Positions 1 through 6,880 of a stretch of 8,971 nucleotides of DNA are shown here, one piece after another. Made by a program: the position numbers and the translations under genes. Where the stretch lies: contig PBNG01000014.1 in the NCBI GenBank assembly GCA_002723015.1, forward strand, positions 25,993-34,963. Reading direction: 5' to 3'. Numbering within the stretch: position 1 is the first letter of the stretch; the number at the start of each line of letters is the position of its first letter. Under the pieces are notes generated by a model. It was not told where the DNA came from. It saw only the letters and a program-made list of their open reading frames with translations, and searched no databases. This stretch comes from Roseibacillus sp. (lineage in GTDB: Bacteria; Verrucomicrobiota; Verrucomicrobiae; Verrucomicrobiales; Akkermansiaceae).

Positions 1-1
1 G

Positions 2-145
2 CTATGCACTGCTCTGGCATTTTTCGGCTTGGCGATCGTGGCAGAGGGCTCATCTGCCTTGATCCCGGGGACGGGAATGGCCGCTCTGGTAATACAGAAT
101 CTTCAAGATGGGCCTGAAAAACCAAAATCCCTTGTGTATTCATGA
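2..145 (+). CDS. C-terminal fragment of an unknown, probably membrane-associated protein (5' end outside window)
   Basis: The frame is open from the window edge for 47 codons and stops at TGA 143-145. The visible tail begins with a hydrophobic stretch (LCTALAFFGLAIVAEG, then SSALIPGTGMAALVIQN) and ends in a short polar tail (LQDGPEKPKSLVYS). This looks like the last membrane segment of an inner-membrane or exported protein, but it is too short for me to recognise a family. The other two plus-strand frames contain stops by positions 60 and 120. It is the only gene reading rightwards into the long minus-strand block and is convergent with the L,D-transpeptidase gene. The same frame reopens immediately after the stop (see the next entry), so this may be part of an interrupted gene rather than an intact C-terminus. 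Confidence is moderate that it is coding and low for any function. Confidence 0.5.
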   Translation, partial: LCTALAFFGLAIVAEGSSALIPGTGMAALVIQNLQDGPEKPKSLVYS

Positions 146-151
146 AGGCTC

Positions 152-289
152 ATGGGCCTGACTCTGGCCAGTTGCGTTCGGTTGGAGCTGACCTTTCTTG
201 CACATGATGAGGAACTGGTCGAAGACGCCTTTGACTTCCTGAGAGCGATCCAGGCTGAACCCCATGAGAAATATAAGCGCGGGCAATAG
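152..289 (+). CDS. Small ORF, 45 aa, in the same frame as the preceding fragment; unknown
   Basis: An ATG lies six nucleotides after the upstream TGA and in the same frame; the ORF ends at TAG 287-289. The product starts MGLTLASCVRLELTFLAHDE and continues as a charged, apparently helical segment ending EPHEKYKRGQ. Base use looks codon-like: the second codon position is AT-rich and the third about 60% G/C by hand count, whereas the opposite-strand reading is a serine-rich shadow. No Shine-Dalgarno site precedes the ATG. It could be a separate small gene, or the continuation of the upstream gene after a nonsense mutation or a sequencing error. I do not recognise it. The TAG lies 66 nt from the convergent L,D-transpeptidase stop codon. 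Confidence 0.3.
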   Translation: MGLTLASCVRLELTFLAHDEELVEDAFDFLRAIQAEPHEKYKRGQ

Positions 290-301
290 ATACCCACGGG
301 G

Positions 302-325
302 CTTGCGCTCGGCGACAGCGGCAAG
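302..325. terminator. Weak hairpin between convergent genes
   Basis: CTTGC-GCT at 302-309 pairs with AGC-G-GCAAG at 317-325, giving eight base pairs with one bulged G and a 7-nt loop. It lies between the plus-strand ORF ending at 289 and the minus-strand gene ending at 356, where a bidirectional terminator would be expected. Neither side has a T-run, so termination activity is only a guess from position. Confidence 0.2.
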
Positions 326-355
326 GAGGTAGTCCTGTCGGGAATTGGATACGTC

Positions 356-1012
356 TCACCGGACGATGCTCACGGGCGTGCCGATGGAGAGCATCGAGTA
401 GACTGCCGAAGCCACCTTGGAAGGCATTCGAACGCAGCCATGTGAGGCCGGATAACGGGGTACTTTTCCCTGATGCATCCCCAGCCCCTTCCAGGTGAGT
501 CTCATCCAATATGGCATTGCCGCACCTTTGAATTCACCACCTTCCGGAACCTCGTCCTCGGTGATGTCCGCATCGTCCTTGTAGACGTTACCCTCGGAAT
601 CATAGATTGTGCCGTAGAGGTTTGAGTGCTTTTCGCGTTTAATTTTTTCCACGATTCGATATCGACCTGGAGGAGTGGGGAACGTTCTTGTTCCTGAGGC
701 GATGGGGTAGTCCAATGCGATTTCCTCTCCGCTGTAAATCCTGGCTCGCTGGAGAGAGAGGATGATTTCGACCCGCATGCTTTTCTCGTCGAGGGCACTG
801 AAAGCGGTCGTGTCCTCGTAGATCTTGTAGGTTTTCGGATAGGAGGGTTCAGCGGTGAAATGGGCGTAACTTCCGACGGGATGAGGGTTCACCCACTGAG
901 CCTTCAGGATCTTTTTCTGATCCGGGTTCGGTTCAGGCACAAGACCACAGCTGGTGAGCGCCGGGAGTGCGGCAGAGAGGAGCGCTAGGAGAATTTTCTC
1001 GGGGAGATTCAT
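356..1012 (-). CDS. L,D-transpeptidase (YkuD domain) lipoprotein
   Basis: This 218-aa protein is predicted to crosslink peptidoglycan stem peptides (3-3 links) or to attach proteins to peptidoglycan in the periplasm. Residues 1-21 form a lipoprotein signal peptide ending in a lipobox (LTSC, Cys22), so it should be membrane-anchored. The catalytic signature lies near the C-terminus: His180 in GMHQG, then SHGCVRMP with His191, Cys193 (nucleophile) and Arg195, the usual YkuD spacing. TPPGRY at 113-118 is also typical of the family. An acidic stretch (about 145-160) precedes the catalytic part. I chose the ATG at 1012 because it begins the signal peptide; an in-frame GTG at 1105 would overlap fpg and add an unlikely leader. 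The gene starts 50 nt after the fpg stop, so co-transcription is plausible. The family call is confident; the exact substrate is unknown. Confidence 0.9.
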   Translation of the reverse strand: MNLPEKILLALLSAALPALTSCGLVPEPNPDQKKILKAQWVNPHPVGSYAHFTAEPSYPKTYKIYEDTTAFSALDEKSMRVEIILSLQRARIYSGEEIALDYPIASGTRTFPTPPGRYRIVEKIKREKHSNLYGTIYDSEGNVYKDDADITEDEVPEGGEFKGAAMPYWMRLTWKGLGMHQGKVPRYPASHGCVRMPSKVASAVYSMLSIGTPVSIVR

Positions 1013-1062
1013 GCGAACAACCAGATCCCAACGCCACCTGTTTACCACAGTGACAGAAAAAC

Positions 1063-1926
1063 TCAAGCCTCTGATGAAGTCGGGGGCTGGCACTGTGGGC
1101 ACCAAGCCGTGGTCCGGGTTGCGATGGTGCTACGCTCCAGTAAGGAGTGACATCGGGGACAAGACCCACCTGCCTTCCATCTGTGTTGAAACAGCCATGA
1201 GCGCGGAGGGACGTTCTCTACGTAGCTTCCTGGGGCGAATCCTTTTTCTCCATCACGGGGTGAGTTTTTGTCCGCTACATGGTGAAGAGCCCCTCGGCAG
1301 ACCTGTCTACTTACGCGCCGTATGGAGGCGAGATCAATCTCTTGCAATGGTGCTCCGGGGAAACAGCAAAGCCGCCAGCAGATTTCATCGGCCATCCAGT
1401 TTCCTACCCCGGGAAAAATCGCCTGGTCGAGGAGAAGAGCCTTCAGAGATGTGCGATTGCGGCGGGCAGTCAATTGCCTCAGGTAGGGGAGAGTAAACTT
1501 CTTGTCCAGCACCTCGGTTGGTAGCGTCTCCCATGGCTTAGTGTCTGGTTCGTGAAGATAGACCCGCCCGAACTGCCGGTAATCCGAGTAGACGAGCGAC
1601 AAGCTTTTTGTTTTCAGAACAAAATGATCATGCTTGCCGGGACGGTGGTCTGGAGCAGCCACGAACAGGCGACCGGACATCCCAAGATGGAGTTCAAGAT
1701 AAATAACGGAGGCTGCGTTCGATCTTTCTGCAAAACCGAAGATCAGGCGTTTGCCGTGTGTATGGCTCGCTACCATCGCCTTTCCGACAAGATTGACCTG
1801 GATTTCCTGAGCAGCAGTATCCCTGTAGACGCGGGTTTTGGGATGCGATTCCAAGAGAATAATCTTCTGTCCCGATCCCGGTTCCCAGATCCGGCGGGCG
1901 AGTTCTACTTCGGCGAGCTCAGGCAT
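1063..1926 (-). CDS. mutM: Formamidopyrimidine-DNA glycosylase / AP lyase (Fpg, MutM)
   Basis: This is a base-excision repair enzyme that removes oxidised purines (8-oxoguanine, FaPy) and nicks the abasic site. The start at ATG 1926 gives the mandatory N-terminal Pro2-Glu3 (MPELAEVE); an upstream GTG at 1986 would bury that catalytic proline. The protein has 287 aa, slightly above the usual 270 or so. Visible features: Lys59 in HGKRL (equivalent to E. coli Lys57), HLGMSGRL at 80-87, the strand-insertion region DYRQFGR at 115-121, the H2TH segment PGVGNWMADE at 172-181, and an intact Cys4 zinc finger (C256, C259, C276, C279; Cx2Cx16Cx2C) with the damage-contacting Arg271. Oddities are Ala5 in place of the common proline, and GNWMADE instead of the usual bacterial GNIYANE; plant Fpg proteins have a similar NW-ADE form. 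It begins 71 nt after the TPR gene. Confidence 0.95.
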   Translation of the reverse strand: MPELAEVELARRIWEPGSGQKIILLESHPKTRVYRDTAAQEIQVNLVGKAMVASHTHGKRLIFGFAERSNAASVIYLELHLGMSGRLFVAAPDHRPGKHDHFVLKTKSLSLVYSDYRQFGRVYLHEPDTKPWETLPTEVLDKKFTLPYLRQLTARRNRTSLKALLLDQAIFPGVGNWMADEICWRLCCFPGAPLQEIDLASIRRVSRQVCRGALHHVADKNSPRDGEKGFAPGSYVENVPPRSWLFQHRWKAGGSCPRCHSLLERSTIATRTTAWCPQCQPPTSSEA

Positions 1927-1997
1927 CTCTGGTAGGGGGAAAAGTAAAACTAGTTCCGATGTTTCAAGTGGCTGATGATATGTCACCGAATGATTCG

Positions 1998-3428
1998 TTA
2001 TCGGGAACTCTCCGGGATTCTTTTCAGTAATTCTGAATTCTCGGGATGCTTCGGATCCAAAGTTTCTGCTCTTTTCAGAAGGGAGGCTGCCGGGGCCATG
2101 TTCCGGTTCTGTTCGATCCAGAGGCGGGCAAGTTGCCGGAGCCCTGATGCGGCATGAGTAGGATCTTCCGGAGGAATTTCAGGGATAGCTTTTTGAAGCC
2201 GGGTTTCGGCACCTGAGAGGTTTCCCGTCTGCCTCAGGGCAGAAGCAAATTCGATCTGGAAGATGGGGCCAAGGGGGGATGTCCCGGGCGGTGAATCCCT
2301 TGCGAGGTTTTCCGCCTGCCGGAACAGCCTCGAAGCCTTTGCGGCATCTCCCTCGCGAAGGGTCACAATAGCCAGTTGGGCTGCTATTGAGGAATTAGCG
2401 GGGTGATTGAACCGCGCTTTTTCAAGTATCAGCCGAGCTCTGCGGGGATTTCCAGAGTCAAGCAACTGTGACGCGAGATCGAGGAAATCGGTGGAAGATC
2501 CCCCCGCGATTCTCAGGGCTTCGGCCCGGTGATGAAGGGATTTTTCCGCCTGCCCGTCACGGGCATAAAACTGAGATAGAGCCTTATGGGCGAGGGTCTG
2601 GTCCGGATCAATTTGGAGGGTTGTGTGGAGGGTCTGGAGCGCTTTCGTCTCCTCTCCGTTGTAGAGCTGTAGAAGACCAAGCCGGATTCTGAGTTCAAGG
2701 GAATCAGGGCGCATTTCCACATGCCTTTTGAGGATACGAATCGCCTCCGGGAGTTGGCTTTCCTTCCTGTAGTAGTCGGAAGCTCGCCGCGCTGTGAGCG
2801 GGAGGTGAATGCCGGTCGCAACCATTTTCTCAACGACGAGAATGAGGGCTTCCTGCAGTTCTTGTGATCCTCCGGGAAGGAGGGTTCTCACGAGGGGTTG
2901 GAGTGACGTCCAGTGCTCAGGATCAACATTTCTGGCTGACAGCTGGGCGTGCAGGACCTTGAGGGACCTGTCTCGTTGCCCGAGATTCTCGTGCAGGTGA
3001 ATGAGGCGCGTATAAACCTCGGGGTGATTGGGAAACCGCTCGTTAGCTTGAGCCAGAATATCGAGCGCAGCACTCTGGGTCGCGATGTCCCGGGGGGCAT
3101 GGGTTTTCAGGAAATCCACATAGTGTAACTGAGAAGCAAGAAGCTGGGGATAGCTCCTCGCGTGCTGTTGCAGAGTTCTGATCGCTGCGGACAAGTCACC
3201 AGTCTGTTTCTGCAGAGAGGCAGTTTTGCAGGCAAGCGCAAACGACTGTGGATCATCCTGGTGAGCGTCCTCAAAGTTCATTCGAGCGGTTTGCCGGTCA
3301 CCATTCAACTCAGCGAAGACCCCGAGGGCGTATTTTTTGAGGGTTGTTTCACGGGGGGTGTCCTGACCCGGCAGGAAAGACGGGAGCAAAAGGAGCATCA
3401 GTGAAAACGAAAGAAAGGCGGCGGTCAT
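1998..3428 (-). CDS. Exported TPR-repeat protein, function unknown
   Basis: The 476-aa product starts with a hydrophobic signal or anchor (MTAAFLSFSLMLLLLPSFLP, residues 1-20), cleavable near PGQD at 20-23. The rest is almost entirely helical TPR-type repeats, for example around 33-63, 79-93, 222-245 (YYRKESQLPEAIRILKRHVE), 251-276, 285-309, 317-343 and 396-415, with recurring G-L-A-P positions. TPR arrays are protein-binding scaffolds, so a periplasmic or outer-envelope assembly role is inferred; nothing indicates catalysis. Start choice is uncertain. ATG 3428 has a possible AGGCGG site but lies in the loop of a perfect hairpin. GTG 3494 is in the same frame, overlaps the upstream stop as GTGA, has AAGG four bases before it, and would give 498 aa with an RRR n-region before the hydrophobic segment. 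The neighbour upstream is the large secreted DUF1080/azurin protein. Confidence 0.8.
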   Translation of the reverse strand: MTAAFLSFSLMLLLLPSFLPGQDTPRETTLKKYALGVFAELNGDRQTARMNFEDAHQDDPQSFALACKTASLQKQTGDLSAAIRTLQQHARSYPQLLASQLHYVDFLKTHAPRDIATQSAALDILAQANERFPNHPEVYTRLIHLHENLGQRDRSLKVLHAQLSARNVDPEHWTSLQPLVRTLLPGGSQELQEALILVVEKMVATGIHLPLTARRASDYYRKESQLPEAIRILKRHVEMRPDSLELRIRLGLLQLYNGEETKALQTLHTTLQIDPDQTLAHKALSQFYARDGQAEKSLHHRAEALRIAGGSSTDFLDLASQLLDSGNPRRARLILEKARFNHPANSSIAAQLAIVTLREGDAAKASRLFRQAENLARDSPPGTSPLGPIFQIEFASALRQTGNLSGAETRLQKAIPEIPPEDPTHAASGLRQLARLWIEQNRNMAPAASLLKRAETLDPKHPENSELLKRIPESSR

Positions 3429-3440
3429 CGACCGCCGCCT
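3401..3440 (-). terminator. Perfect 11-bp GC-rich hairpin with T-rich tail over the TPR gene start
   Basis: Bases 3416-3426 (AGGCGGCGGTC) are exactly complementary to 3430-3440, with a 3-nt loop. On the minus strand the hairpin is followed at once by a T-rich run (TTCTTTCGTTTTC, 3415-3403). This has the form of a Rho-independent terminator, 50 nt after the stop of the 1012-aa gene. The ATG assigned to the TPR gene (3428-3426) begins in the loop, so the hairpin also covers a start codon. It may be a terminator, a translation block, or both. Confidence 0.65.
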
Positions 3441-3490
3441 GGACAGGATAGAATCAGGGGCGTGTCTCCAGCCCTCTTGATCTCGGTTGT

Positions 3491-6400
3491 TCACTTTACC
3501 TTGAGCGTTCCCCACATGAGCTGGCCGTGACCGGGGTAAGTGCAGACGAATTCATAGTCCCCTGATTCGGCGGGAAGAGTGAGGGAAAGTGTAAACCGCC
3601 GCCCGGGTGCGACCTGAGGTGTTGACCCCAGGAGTGCTGGACTGTCGGGAACAAAATTCTTCTCAATCGCCTTTGCTCCAAGGGCGATTGTTGCCTCCAG
3701 AACATCCTGGCGCGTGCCTGGTTTGATGACAGCGAGGTTATGCATCAAGCCGTCCGGGTCATTGTTGGTAAAGGAGATCGCCAGCCGTTCGCCTGCCTTT
3801 GCCTCGAGTTCCTTCTTATCGAATTTCATGCCTGCCAGGACACCAACTTCAATCTTACGGGCATCGCCATATCCTTCCGGCACGAGCCGAACAGGTGCCT
3901 TGCTCAGGGCGTCCATCTCGGCTTTCATCTTTGCGTCGCTGACTTTGGCGAGGGACTCGTTGCGGAAGTTGTTGATAAAGCCGCCAAAGCTGGCGCCCCC
4001 CTTGAAGTTCCGAGCCTTGGCGAACCAGGTAAAGTACTGCTTGCGCAGCTCCGGAGTCCATCCTTCCGACACGTTCTTGAGGGCGAAGACATAGTGGATC
4101 TGCTGTCTCTGGGGGTTGTTGGACTTCTGGTTCAGGAAGGTATTTCCATACTGGCCGGAACGCTTGAGGAGTTCGTCGTCAAATTCGATTTCCTCGAGGC
4201 CGACCGCCTCCTGACTCAGGAGCGGAACCGTCTTGGCGACCACGTCAGGATCTCCGAGATAGACAAGCATATCAACAAGCTCTCGATTCAGCGCGTCCGA
4301 TTTAGCCGGGTAGAGCGGACTGATTGCCTCGATAACTGACTCCGCGGTTGCTATATCTGGTTTGCCCATCCGGATAAAGCAGAGGGAGAGAACCCGGAGA
4401 GCCTCCAGTTGCTGCGCCTCGCTCATGGCACCGGGTGAGAGCTGGCTCAATGCATCGAGCAGTGCATCTTGGTGGCTTGCATCCCCCTGCCTTGTCAGGG
4501 CGAGGAGGGCGGTCAACGAGGTCTGGAGGTCATCCTCGTTTAGAGCTTTTGCGGCCCAGTCGCTGACGGGCTGATGCTCGAGGGCAATCCTTGCGGCGTA
4601 CCGGATGAAACGATCCTCATGTCCAAGGGCACTCCATACCTTTCCAATCGAGCCAGCAACGGCCTTGCCGTGATACTGCTCGAGATCGCGGCGTTTCTGG
4701 CGCAGCGCCTGATGGGCCTTTGTGTCAGGGAAGCGCCGATCCTTGGATGCATCACCGGTATAGCTTACCCGGTAAAGAGCGGACTGGGTTCCCCGGCCTC
4801 CGACTGCGAAGTACATGTTGCCATCCTTACCGATGACCCCGTCGGTCACATTGAGGGGAACACCAGTGACAAACTCCTCTTTGACGCCGCGGTAGCTTGA
4901 TCCTTCCGGGGCGAGGTGGATCGCGTAAATCGTTCCGTAGGTCCAGTCGAAGGCATAGACTGCGTGTTGATAGTCTGCAGGGAAATTGGAGCCGAGCCCC
5001 GACATCACTCCGGTTGGGCAGCCCGGACCAATGTCAACAGTCGGGGGCAGACAATCCGGATACCACGCCGGCCATTTTCCAGTTCCAGTGCGCCATCCGA
5101 ACTCGCTCCCACTAGTGCAGTGATAAATTCTGGTCGGGCGGTACCAGGGCGTGCCACTGTCCCACTCCATGTCGGAATCGTAGGTGAACATCTCCCCATG
5201 GGCGTTGAAAGCCACGTCATACTGGTTCCGGAATCCCGACGAGTAGAAGTTCCATTCCTTCCCGTCCGGGTCGGTGTGAGCGATCCAGCCACCCGGAGCC
5301 CGGATGCCGCGCGCATGCCCCCGGGCATCGGTCATCCTTGGGAGAAGGAGGTCCTCGGCGTAGTTTTTGGGGACGGAGTAGATTTCTGGCTTGGGAGGTT
5401 GAGTGTGATTGCCCCCAAGGACCATGAGAGATTTTCCGTCGGGAGTGAGAACGACCGCGTGCGGACCGTGTTCGCCACCACCCTGCAAGCCACGCATGGG
5501 AGTCACCTCGTCGAGTTGATCGTCTCCGTTGGTGTCTGTCAGGTAATAGAGACCACTTCCATGGCCACCTACCCCGCCGCCGTTGACGCAGACGTAGAGA
5601 CGGTTAAATGCCCAGAGCAGCCCCTGACCACCGCTGATCGGGGCGGGTACCTTTTCGACCTTGAGTTCATTCCCCAAGGTGATGCGCCAGAGCCCCGCCT
5701 TGCCCTGATCGCTGCAGTAGAGGCGCCCCTTGTCATCGATGGCCATGGAGACCCATGAGCCTTGCTGTCCCTTGGGAACGGTGTAGATCTTCTCGACTTC
5801 GAAACCTTCCGGGTGGACGACCGCTTCGCCTTTGGAGGGTTTCTTCTTAGCAACTTTCTTGGAGGCGCGCGTCAGGACGATGTCCTTGACCTCTATCTTC
5901 ATCGGGCTCCCGGCGTGGAGTTGTATCGCCAGTATACCCGAGAGAGAACTCTTGGCCTTCTGCTCGTCCACAACCTCACTGGTGGTGATGCCGTTGACTT
6001 TGTGGGTGAGAACATTTCCCCTCGCCTGGACGGTGTATGTATTCCATTCACCGAGCTTGATATCCTTTTTCCGCTCGAAATCACCGACGATTGCGCGCTT
6101 GCCGTCAGCGGCAACCTTGATCTTCTGGCCTCGCTGAGCGATGATGCCCCGCCCTTTTTCCTCGTACATCATTCCGAGGTAGTTCTGGGAAGGGTGCATG
6201 TCCATCTGGTAGCCACTGACAACCCAGTTGTCCTCATTCACGAGCTTGGATCGATATTGAATCCCCGAGTTGTTGTTTCCGGTTACTTTCGCCTTCAGTG
6301 TGAGATCGAAATCATCAACGGCTTTTCCCTGATGGACGAGAAAGGTGTTTCCCTTGGTAGGGTTGCCGGGTTTGGTTTCGCCCACAATGACCCCATCTTT

Positions 6401-6529
6401 GACGGACCAGAATTTCGAGTGCCCTTTCCATCCGGAAAGATCTTTCCCGTTAAACAGTTTCTCTGGTGCTCCCGATAGAATGGAAGGAGGCACCGACAGG
6501 GCCACAATGGCCAACAGAGCGTGTTTCAT
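3491..6529 (-). CDS. Secreted multidomain protein: DUF1080 (3-keto-disaccharide hydrolase-like) + beta-propeller + HEAT-like + azurin-type copper domain
   Basis: This 1012-aa protein has an N-terminal signal peptide (1-19) and should act outside the cytoplasm. Residues 22-220 form a DUF1080 jelly roll (KLFNGKDLSGW; SGIQYRS; GEWNTYTV), a family that includes 3-keto-glycoside hydrolases. A Lys-rich linker (222-236) leads to a propeller at about 238-595 like the N-terminal domain of PVC membrane-bound dehydrogenases, with an EF-hand-like loop DTNGDDQLDE (332-341). Helical, HEAT-like sequence follows (605-880). The C-terminus (890-1012) is azurin-like with a full type 1 copper site: His930 in LMHNL, then CTYPGHGQLM giving Cys996, His1001 and Met1005, exactly azurin spacing. 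There is no CxxCH, so no c-type haem. I infer oxidation or processing of a sugar with electron transfer through copper; the substrate is unknown. ATG 6529 is chosen because it starts the signal peptide; an ATG at 6583 would add a basic leader. It follows a structured leader. Confidence 0.85.
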   Translation of the reverse strand: MKHALLAIVALSVPPSILSGAPEKLFNGKDLSGWKGHSKFWSVKDGVIVGETKPGNPTKGNTFLVHQGKAVDDFDLTLKAKVTGNNNSGIQYRSKLVNEDNWVVSGYQMDMHPSQNYLGMMYEEKGRGIIAQRGQKIKVAADGKRAIVGDFERKKDIKLGEWNTYTVQARGNVLTHKVNGITTSEVVDEQKAKSSLSGILAIQLHAGSPMKIEVKDIVLTRASKKVAKKKPSKGEAVVHPEGFEVEKIYTVPKGQQGSWVSMAIDDKGRLYCSDQGKAGLWRITLGNELKVEKVPAPISGGQGLLWAFNRLYVCVNGGGVGGHGSGLYYLTDTNGDDQLDEVTPMRGLQGGGEHGPHAVVLTPDGKSLMVLGGNHTQPPKPEIYSVPKNYAEDLLLPRMTDARGHARGIRAPGGWIAHTDPDGKEWNFYSSGFRNQYDVAFNAHGEMFTYDSDMEWDSGTPWYRPTRIYHCTSGSEFGWRTGTGKWPAWYPDCLPPTVDIGPGCPTGVMSGLGSNFPADYQHAVYAFDWTYGTIYAIHLAPEGSSYRGVKEEFVTGVPLNVTDGVIGKDGNMYFAVGGRGTQSALYRVSYTGDASKDRRFPDTKAHQALRQKRRDLEQYHGKAVAGSIGKVWSALGHEDRFIRYAARIALEHQPVSDWAAKALNEDDLQTSLTALLALTRQGDASHQDALLDALSQLSPGAMSEAQQLEALRVLSLCFIRMGKPDIATAESVIEAISPLYPAKSDALNRELVDMLVYLGDPDVVAKTVPLLSQEAVGLEEIEFDDELLKRSGQYGNTFLNQKSNNPQRQQIHYVFALKNVSEGWTPELRKQYFTWFAKARNFKGGASFGGFINNFRNESLAKVSDAKMKAEMDALSKAPVRLVPEGYGDARKIEVGVLAGMKFDKKELEAKAGERLAISFTNNDPDGLMHNLAVIKPGTRQDVLEATIALGAKAIEKNFVPDSPALLGSTPQVAPGRRFTLSLTLPAESGDYEFVCTYPGHGQLMWGTLKVK

Positions 6530-6599
6530 AGTAGCCAGTAGGTAGCCGAGCTTTCGCCTTCGGACAAGCTGAGTTTTTCCCATCCGAAAGGGCTACCCG
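6530..6599 (-). promoter_or_regulatory. Structured 5' leader of the 1012-aa protein gene with competing pairings
   Basis: In the minus-strand transcript GGTAGCC (6597-6591) pairs with GGCTACC (6547-6541). Inside it, CTTTCG (6590-6585) can pair with CGAAAG (6556-6551), or, extended to CTTTCGGA, with TCCGAAGG (eight pairs including one G-T, 6565-6558). These inner pairings exclude each other. A second near-copy, GGCTACT (6536-6530), touches the ATG and can also pair with GGTAGCC, so alternative folds could expose or hide the start codon. It matches no riboswitch class I can recall. No Shine-Dalgarno site is visible. Confidence 0.4.
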
Positions 6600-6636
6600 C
6601 GGAGTTGGAGGGTTGGGCCGCGGATACCATGAGAGG

Positions 6637-6657
6637 GGGGAATCAACAGGATTCCCC
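6637..6657. terminator. Perfect 8-bp hairpin downstream of the hisG/ribosomal-protein pair
   Basis: GGGGAATC (6637-6644) and GATTCCCC (6650-6657) are exact inverted repeats around a 5-nt loop. The hairpin is about 85 nt after the stop of the 34-aa gene and upstream of the next leader, a sensible place to end the hisG transcript. There is no T-tract on either side, so it may instead be a processing or protein-binding structure. Confidence 0.35.
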
Positions 6658-6741
6658 TCGGTCAGATCGAAAAGACACCAGACTCGGTTCCGAGGCAGGG
6701 AAGTGCTATGCAGATCCCGTATTCGGTCCCAGCCCAGCGAT

Positions 6742-6846
6742 CTACGACTTGTAGCGTAAGCGCTTCTTGTGGCGGTTTGCTTTCATCCGCTTCTTGCGCT
6801 TGTGCTTGTTGATCTTGGTCTTTCGACGTTTTTTCAGCGAGCCCAT
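6742..6846 (-). CDS. 34-aa AURKAIP1/COX24-domain (bS22/mS38-like) small ribosomal protein
   Basis: The product is 34 residues, starting MGSLKKRRKTKINKHKRKKR and ending RLRYKS; 19 of 34 residues are Lys or Arg. The pattern MGS-x-KKRRK...KHK-(R/K)KK-R-x-(K/R) matches the short bacterial COX24-domain family, which includes mycobacterial bS22 and the conserved tail of mitochondrial mS38 (AURKAIP1), a small-subunit protein bound to rRNA near the decoding centre. A ribosomal role is therefore inferred from family resemblance. The ATG at 6846 is the only possible start, since a TAG lies three codons upstream. No Shine-Dalgarno site is visible. It begins 34 nt after the hisG stop on the same strand, so the two are probably co-transcribed. 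The hairpin at 6637-6657 lies downstream. The gene is short enough to be missed by automatic gene calling. Confidence 0.82.
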   Translation of the reverse strand: MGSLKKRRKTKINKHKRKKRMKANRHKKRLRYKS

Positions 6847-6880
6847 GGTTAACTATGGTTTTTCAGGGAGACAGGGAGAA

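Noticed and set aside
150..509. Minus-strand 119-codon ORF overlapping the L,D-transpeptidase 3' end
   Set aside because: It overlaps the catalytic SHGCVR region in a different frame and has no recognisable sequence.
954..1496. Plus-strand ORF of 180 codons over fpg and the L,D-transpeptidase start
   Set aside because: It lies opposite the Fpg zinc finger and H2TH regions, which are unmistakable, and its translation is Arg/Ser-rich with no motif.
4916..5758. Long plus-strand ORF of 280 codons opposite the large secreted gene (also 3740-4339 and 5762-6478)
   Set aside because: The opposite strand encodes clear conserved domains and a copper site; these antisense readings show no recognisable motif and follow from the codon bias of the real gene.
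3491..6529. c-type haem site in the large secreted protein
   Set aside because: Its cysteines (for example in IYHCTSG and PDCLPPTVD) are not in a CxxCH arrangement.
6530..6599. Leader of the large gene as a c-di-GMP-I (GEMM) riboswitch
   Set aside because: GCGAAAGC and GGCTACC recall parts of GEMM, but the order of elements and the conserved core do not fit, so it is kept only as an unclassified structure.
6604..6654. TTGATT ... TATCCG as a promoter for the large gene
   Set aside because: The spacing is only 14 bp and the -10 match is poor.
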